A DNA stretch of 45,602 nt from JBHICC01 sp046759385 (GTDB lineage: Bacteria > Pseudomonadota > Gammaproteobacteria > Acidiferrobacterales > SPGG2), in NCBI GenBank assembly GCA_046759385.1, contig JBHICC010000021.1, forward strand, positions 1-45,602, written 5' to 3'. The position numbers and the translations under genes are program-made. Under the pieces are notes generated by a model. The model was not told the origin of the DNA. It saw only the letters and a program-made list of their open reading frames with translations, and did no database searches. This document shows positions 42,801 to 45,602 of this stretch, piece by piece; the stretch's first letter is position 1; each line of letters starts with the position of its first letter.

Positions 42801-43329
42801 ATCGGAAGCGTTGGAAACGCTAGAGGAAGCGATGCGCAAGATAGATCGTGAGTCGCGCGCACGCTTTAGGGAAACCTTTGACAAGGTCAATGCCGGCTTC
42901 CAATCTTATTTTCCACGTTTATTCGGTGGCGGACAGGCTTATCTCGAACTGACGGAGAATGATCTATTGACTACAGGCGTCGCTGTTATGGCCCGGCCAC
43001 CGGGCAAGCGCAACAGCACGATCCATTTGCTTTCCGGCGGCGAGAAGGCGCTCAGTGCCGTCGCTTTGCTGTTCGCGCTGTTCGAGCTGAACCCGGCGCC
43101 GTTCTGTTTATTGGACGAGGTGGACGCACCGTTGGATGACGCGAACGTGGAACGCTATTGTGAGACCTTGAAGACGCTATCGGAGAAGTCCCAGCTTGTT
43201 TTTGTGACACATAACAAGATCAGCATGGAAACGGCTAAGGTGCTGATCGGAGTGACCATGACGGAGCCGGGTGTCTCGCGCCTCGTTGCCGTTGACATAA
43301 GTGAGGCGCTGGAAATGGCCGCTCAGTAA
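39820..43329 (+). CDS. smc: chromosome segregation protein SMC
   Basis: 1169 residues, normal SMC size. The N-terminal ATPase half begins MRLKTIKLAGFKSFVDP with Walker A GPNGCGKSNI (31-40). Two long coiled coils flank a hinge at roughly 490-650. The C-terminal half holds the signature LLSGGEKALSAVALLFALF and Walker B FCLLDEVDAPLDDANVERY. It compacts and segregates DNA as a dimer with ScpA/ScpB, which are not in the window. Having SMC rather than MukB excludes enterobacteria and close relatives. Its stop overlaps the zipA ATG by one base. Confidence 0.97.
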   Translation: MRLKTIKLAGFKSFVDPIAIPVSGSLIGVVGPNGCGKSNIIDAIRWVMGESSAKHLRGDSMADVIFNGSSARKPVGHASVELLFDNSDGSAPGQYARYAEISIRREASRDGRSDYFLNKTRCRRKDITSLFLGTGLGPRAYSIIEQDMVSRIVEAKPEELRAFFEEAAGISKYKERRRETEIRIRHTRENLARVEDIRAELATQLRRLKRQSNAAARYKELKQQERLTRAQWLALRWRALDKRVQDADRATAAQDIELERAVANQRSIEAKIEKIRNEQADGSEAFNNVQAEFYSVGAEIASIEQAIKHARDTRSERVRELEQVSQSWEESSRHLQTDLEKLKELSEGLEQSAPRASEALQRHDASTKQLREAEAGMREWQRQWDTFSELAAEPTKVREIQQARIEQVEQHITQLEERQDRLISEAREIVVSSQGVDLEGLHRNASELENEVARNEQALEELEQQIRHTQNRERETGEQLDSFREEQHKCDARLASLRELQAAAEGRDDAVLNEWLVQRGLDQAPRLASVVSVENGWERAAERVLGAMLSAVCVNRFDRVAGDLQDGDQLALAMVDPDEQVEVPVDGKWPKLLDKVETDVNLASLFADVYVTDTLAAALKMRQQLAPHESIVTRSGAWIGRNWLSLTSDHGARAGMLARERELEELIERSRTVSGELDGMLRNREQLLARLKELERERDDARANLSERIAKRTAAHEQRARQEANLAQRQARAAQIEHEQEELDAQLERDRAGLAAARRILQEAEGQSGTHDQRRQQLFAIRDQLENELERARDAAHEAQQSAHRLEVERQGMQTAFESTRESVTRWEGQLKQLASRRKELEKVVTDGGEPDASLKERLEEFLQKRLRVEEQLSAARSHVSELDAALREQEQARAQQEQNVQEIRERHEEARVRRQEFVTRRDGLAEQVAEADFNLGELVENLPEDATEEVWQSLIEELQAKIERLGPINLVAIEEYEEQAERKKYLDKQYSDLSEALETLEEAMRKIDRESRARFRETFDKVNAGFQSYFPRLFGGGQAYLELTENDLLTTGVAVMARPPGKRNSTIHLLSGGEKALSAVALLFALFELNPAPFCLLDEVDAPLDDANVERYCETLKTLSEKSQLVFVTHNKISMETAKVLIGVTMTEPGVSRLVAVDISEALEMAAQ

Positions 43330-44585
43330 TGGACCTGCAAAATGCCTTGTTGCTGATCGGCGCGATCATCATTGCGGCCGTCGCTATCAGCACCTACGAC
43401 AAGGCCCGGCTCAACAGGCGGGAGCAACGGAAACCACGGTCGAACGCCGGTGAATTCGATCCCACAATCGATAACAATAATCGAACCGGTCAGGCGCCAC
43501 AGCCACACTTAGACATCAATCCTGGGCGACCTGAAGATCTGGGGACAAGGTCACTCAAACCCGAGGCCTCAGCGAGTGAGCAGGCACGCTCGCAGGATTC
43601 AGCGTTTTACCGCGAGCTCGAAAGCCTCGAGGAGGCAGCGACGACGCCGCTGGATCTGGGCCCGGGTACCGCGTCAAAGTCAAAGTCATCCCGCCGTGCC
43701 AAGGTGATCGATCTCGAGGGTCTATTCCCGGCGGGACAGCGGGAAGGCCCAAACCCCAAGATCGATTTTATCGTCCACCTTCCCGGGCCGGGACCGGTTA
43801 TTCGTGATGAAGCACTAGGAATTTACAGGCAGAACGAATACATACTGGAGAAGCCACGGCAGCTATACGGATTGCGTTACCTCGTTGGGCTATGGTCGGC
43901 GTTGGAGCGTGATACTGACGATGCCCAGTACAGCGACCTGGCGGCTGCCATTCAGATGGTGGATAACGAAGGGCCAATTGACGAATCGGAACTTAATACC
44001 TTCCTTCAGCTAGCTCTGAAAATCGCTGATGCCTTCAACCGTCCCACTCGCTTAGGTATGACGGTAGAACAGGCGCTCGTACGCGCGCGCGAGCTCGTGC
44101 ACGTTGCTGAGAAGTATGATGTGATCGCAACCGTCAATATCCTCGCGGATAACAATGAGAGCTTTGCCGGGTCTGCTATCGATGAAGCGGCGCGGCATCA
44201 CGGCATGCGCCCGGGGGCGATGAATATCTTTCACATGAAGAACAAAAGGTCTGTCGGTTGCAGACATCTGTTTAGCATGGCCAACCTTTATGAACCTGGT
44301 GAGTTCGACTTGAAGAACCTGGACACGTTTCGGACTTCAGGCCTGACATTGTTTATGACGATCCCCTGTGTTTACGATCCACCACGCGTTTTCGACAAGA
44401 TGGTGCAAACAGCGACTAGCATGTCCGATATGCTGAGGGGCCGCTTGGCAGATCAAGATAAGCGGCCATTGACAGAAGCGGGCTTATCAGTGATTCAGCA
44501 GCAGATCAAACAGATTGCGACAGAGATCACAGCGGAGGGTATTGTTCCTGGAAGCGAGGCTGCTCTGCGTTTCTTCAATCAATGA
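43329..44585 (+). CDS. zipA: cell division protein ZipA
   Basis: 418 residues. An N-terminal membrane anchor (about 3-22) is followed by a charged, disordered linker to about residue 150. The C-terminal FtsZ-binding domain (FIVHLPG to the end) includes GLMTI-like stretches such as GLTLFMTIPCVYDP. It tethers FtsZ to the inner membrane early in division. ZipA is confined to Gammaproteobacteria, which supports the taxonomic call. It overlaps smc by one base and ligA by four, so the three form one operon. Confidence 0.93.
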   Translation: MDLQNALLLIGAIIIAAVAISTYDKARLNRREQRKPRSNAGEFDPTIDNNNRTGQAPQPHLDINPGRPEDLGTRSLKPEASASEQARSQDSAFYRELESLEEAATTPLDLGPGTASKSKSSRRAKVIDLEGLFPAGQREGPNPKIDFIVHLPGPGPVIRDEALGIYRQNEYILEKPRQLYGLRYLVGLWSALERDTDDAQYSDLAAAIQMVDNEGPIDESELNTFLQLALKIADAFNRPTRLGMTVEQALVRARELVHVAEKYDVIATVNILADNNESFAGSAIDEAARHHGMRPGAMNIFHMKNKRSVGCRHLFSMANLYEPGEFDLKNLDTFRTSGLTLFMTIPCVYDPPRVFDKMVQTATSMSDMLRGRLADQDKRPLTEAGLSVIQQQIKQIATEITAEGIVPGSEAALRFFNQ

Positions 44586-45602
44586 AAGACCCTCCGGCAC
44601 GCAAGCGCACACACAAGCTGCGCGAGCTCCTTAACTACCATAACTACCGCTACTACGTACTCGATAACCCCGAGATTCCGGATGCCGAGTACGACCGCTT
44701 GTTCCGCGAGTTGCAGAAGCTGGAGGAAGCGCATCCGGAACTCATCACTTCAGACTCACCTACGCAGCGAGTCGGGGGTGCACCGCTGGGGGAGTTTGCC
44801 ACGGTTACCCACGAGATCCCGATGCTGTCGTTGTCAAATGCATTCGATGAGGACGAGGTAAGTGACTTTGATCGTCGTGTGCGCGAGCGACTCGGCGTCA
44901 CGACGGTTGAATACGTTGCCGAGCCCAAGCTCGATGGGTTGGCAGTGAGCCTGTTATACGAGAACGGACAGTTAGTGCAAGCAGCCACGCGCGGCGACGG
45001 CGTTATCGGAGAAGACGTCACACACAACGTGCGCACGATAGATGCCGTGCCACTGCGCCTAGTCGGCCATGGTTACCCGCGCGTGCTCGAGGTCCGCGCT
45101 GAGGTCTACATGACGAAAGCGGGCTTGGCGAAGTACAACCAACGGCAAGCCGATAAAGGTGAGAAAACTTTTGCCAACCCGCGAAATGCCGCTGCGGGCA
45201 GCCTGCGTCAGTTAGATCCGCGCATCACTGCCGAGCGACCCCTCGAGGTCTTTTTCTACGGGCTCGGCAGAATCGAGCAGGGCGCTGTGTCGGAGTCACA
45301 CTACAAGGCCTTGATGCAGCTACGTGACTGGGGTTTACGCATCTGTGCAGATGCGCGTTTAGTGCGCGGACTCGAAGAGTGCTTGCGGTATTACGAGGAA
45401 ATACTGGCGCGGCGGGAGAGCTTGCCTTATCAGGTGGATGGAATGGTGTATAAAGTGAATTCCTTCCAGCAACAGCAAGCGATGGGGTTCATCTCGCGCG
45501 CGCCGCGCTGGGCACTGGCGCACAAATTCCCCGCTGAAGAGGAAATGACTCAGTTGCTCGATATCGATGACCCCGGCTACATAGGTCGAACCGGCCCCGT
45601 AC
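44582..45602 (+). CDS. ligA: NAD-dependent DNA ligase LigA (cut by window end)
   Basis: Starts ATG 44582 inside the zipA stop (ATGA) and runs open for 340 codons to the window edge, about half of the usual 670. The N-terminal domain has LNYHNYRYYVLDNPEIPDAEYD, the NAD-binding Ia domain. The adenylation motif is EPKLDG, with the nucleophile Lys116. NPRNAAAGSLRQLDP is another conserved block. It seals nicks during replication and repair. Nothing suggests a defect in the visible part. Confidence 0.97.
   Translation, partial: MKDPPARKRTHKLRELLNYHNYRYYVLDNPEIPDAEYDRLFRELQKLEEAHPELITSDSPTQRVGGAPLGEFATVTHEIPMLSLSNAFDEDEVSDFDRRVRERLGVTTVEYVAEPKLDGLAVSLLYENGQLVQAATRGDGVIGEDVTHNVRTIDAVPLRLVGHGYPRVLEVRAEVYMTKAGLAKYNQRQADKGEKTFANPRNAAAGSLRQLDPRITAERPLEVFFYGLGRIEQGAVSESHYKALMQLRDWGLRICADARLVRGLEECLRYYEEILARRESLPYQVDGMVYKVNSFQQQQAMGFISRAPRWALAHKFPAEEEMTQLLDIDDPGYIGRTGPV

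Overview
The window looks like a chromosome fragment of a gammaproteobacterium. The evidence is a housekeeping block at the right end containing zipA, a division gene essentially limited to Gammaproteobacteria, in the order smc-zipA-ligA, with rppH nearby. I see no plasmid, phage, insertion sequence, CRISPR, rRNA or tRNA gene. The genus cannot be named from the sequence alone.

Region 1 (1-5988): a TRAP transporter (dctP, dctQ, dctM) of the 2-oxoacid-binding type, a convergent cytoplasmic gamma-glutamyltransferase-like gene, and a fumarylacetoacetate-hydrolase-family gene. Region 2 (6197-11598): an Azotobacter-type ferredoxin, an adrenodoxin-reductase-type ferredoxin-NADP reductase, and three genes for a TPP/Fe-S 2-oxoacid:ferredoxin oxidoreductase (fused gamma-delta, alpha, beta). 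The alpha subunit has YPIRP instead of YPITP and carries the Arg/Asp/Phe pattern I recall from Moorella oxalate oxidoreductase. I therefore call the enzyme oxalate oxidoreductase (OOR). Region 3 (19167 down to 11683, minus strand): a tight operon sucC-sucD (or mtkA-mtkB), fdhB (fused NuoE/NuoF-like), fdhA, and a CoA-ester (malyl-CoA-type) lyase. Region 4 (19492-26599): a TctCBA transporter, a GntR/FCD regulator, a TPP-dependent lyase of the acetolactate synthase/2-hydroxyacyl-CoA lyase family, and a very clear formyl-CoA:oxalate CoA-transferase (frc). A universal stress protein gene follows behind an FNR/Anr-type box.

Region 5 (27563-32394): a quinone oxidoreductase and a second TctCBA system on the minus strand, with two inverted-repeat elements. 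Region 6 (37320 down to 32395, minus strand): a tightly spaced run of a SerB-like HAD hydrolase, a FecCD-type permease, its ATPase, a second gamma-glutamyltransferase and an aspartate dehydrogenase. Region 7 (37366-45602): rppH, an unusual fusion of QueF (queuosine pathway) to an FGGY sugar kinase, smc, zipA, and ligA cut by the window end.

Inferred metabolism: the island appears built for oxalate and related C2/C4 acids. OOR would oxidise oxalate to CO2 and reduce ferredoxin, and the neighbouring ferredoxin and reductase would turn that into NADPH. In parallel, Frc with the TPP lyase would give formyl-CoA and then formate, which the NAD-dependent formate dehydrogenase oxidises to NADH. The CoA ligase and CoA-ester lyase fit serine-cycle-like handling of malyl-CoA and glyoxylate. 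Similar TGGTATAC-centred sites lie upstream of dctP, the OOR genes, sucC, tctC, gntR and the second tctC. They may be operators of the GntR regulator, but several also read as -10 promoter elements. All functional calls come from reading motifs and remembered family sequences; no search was run.
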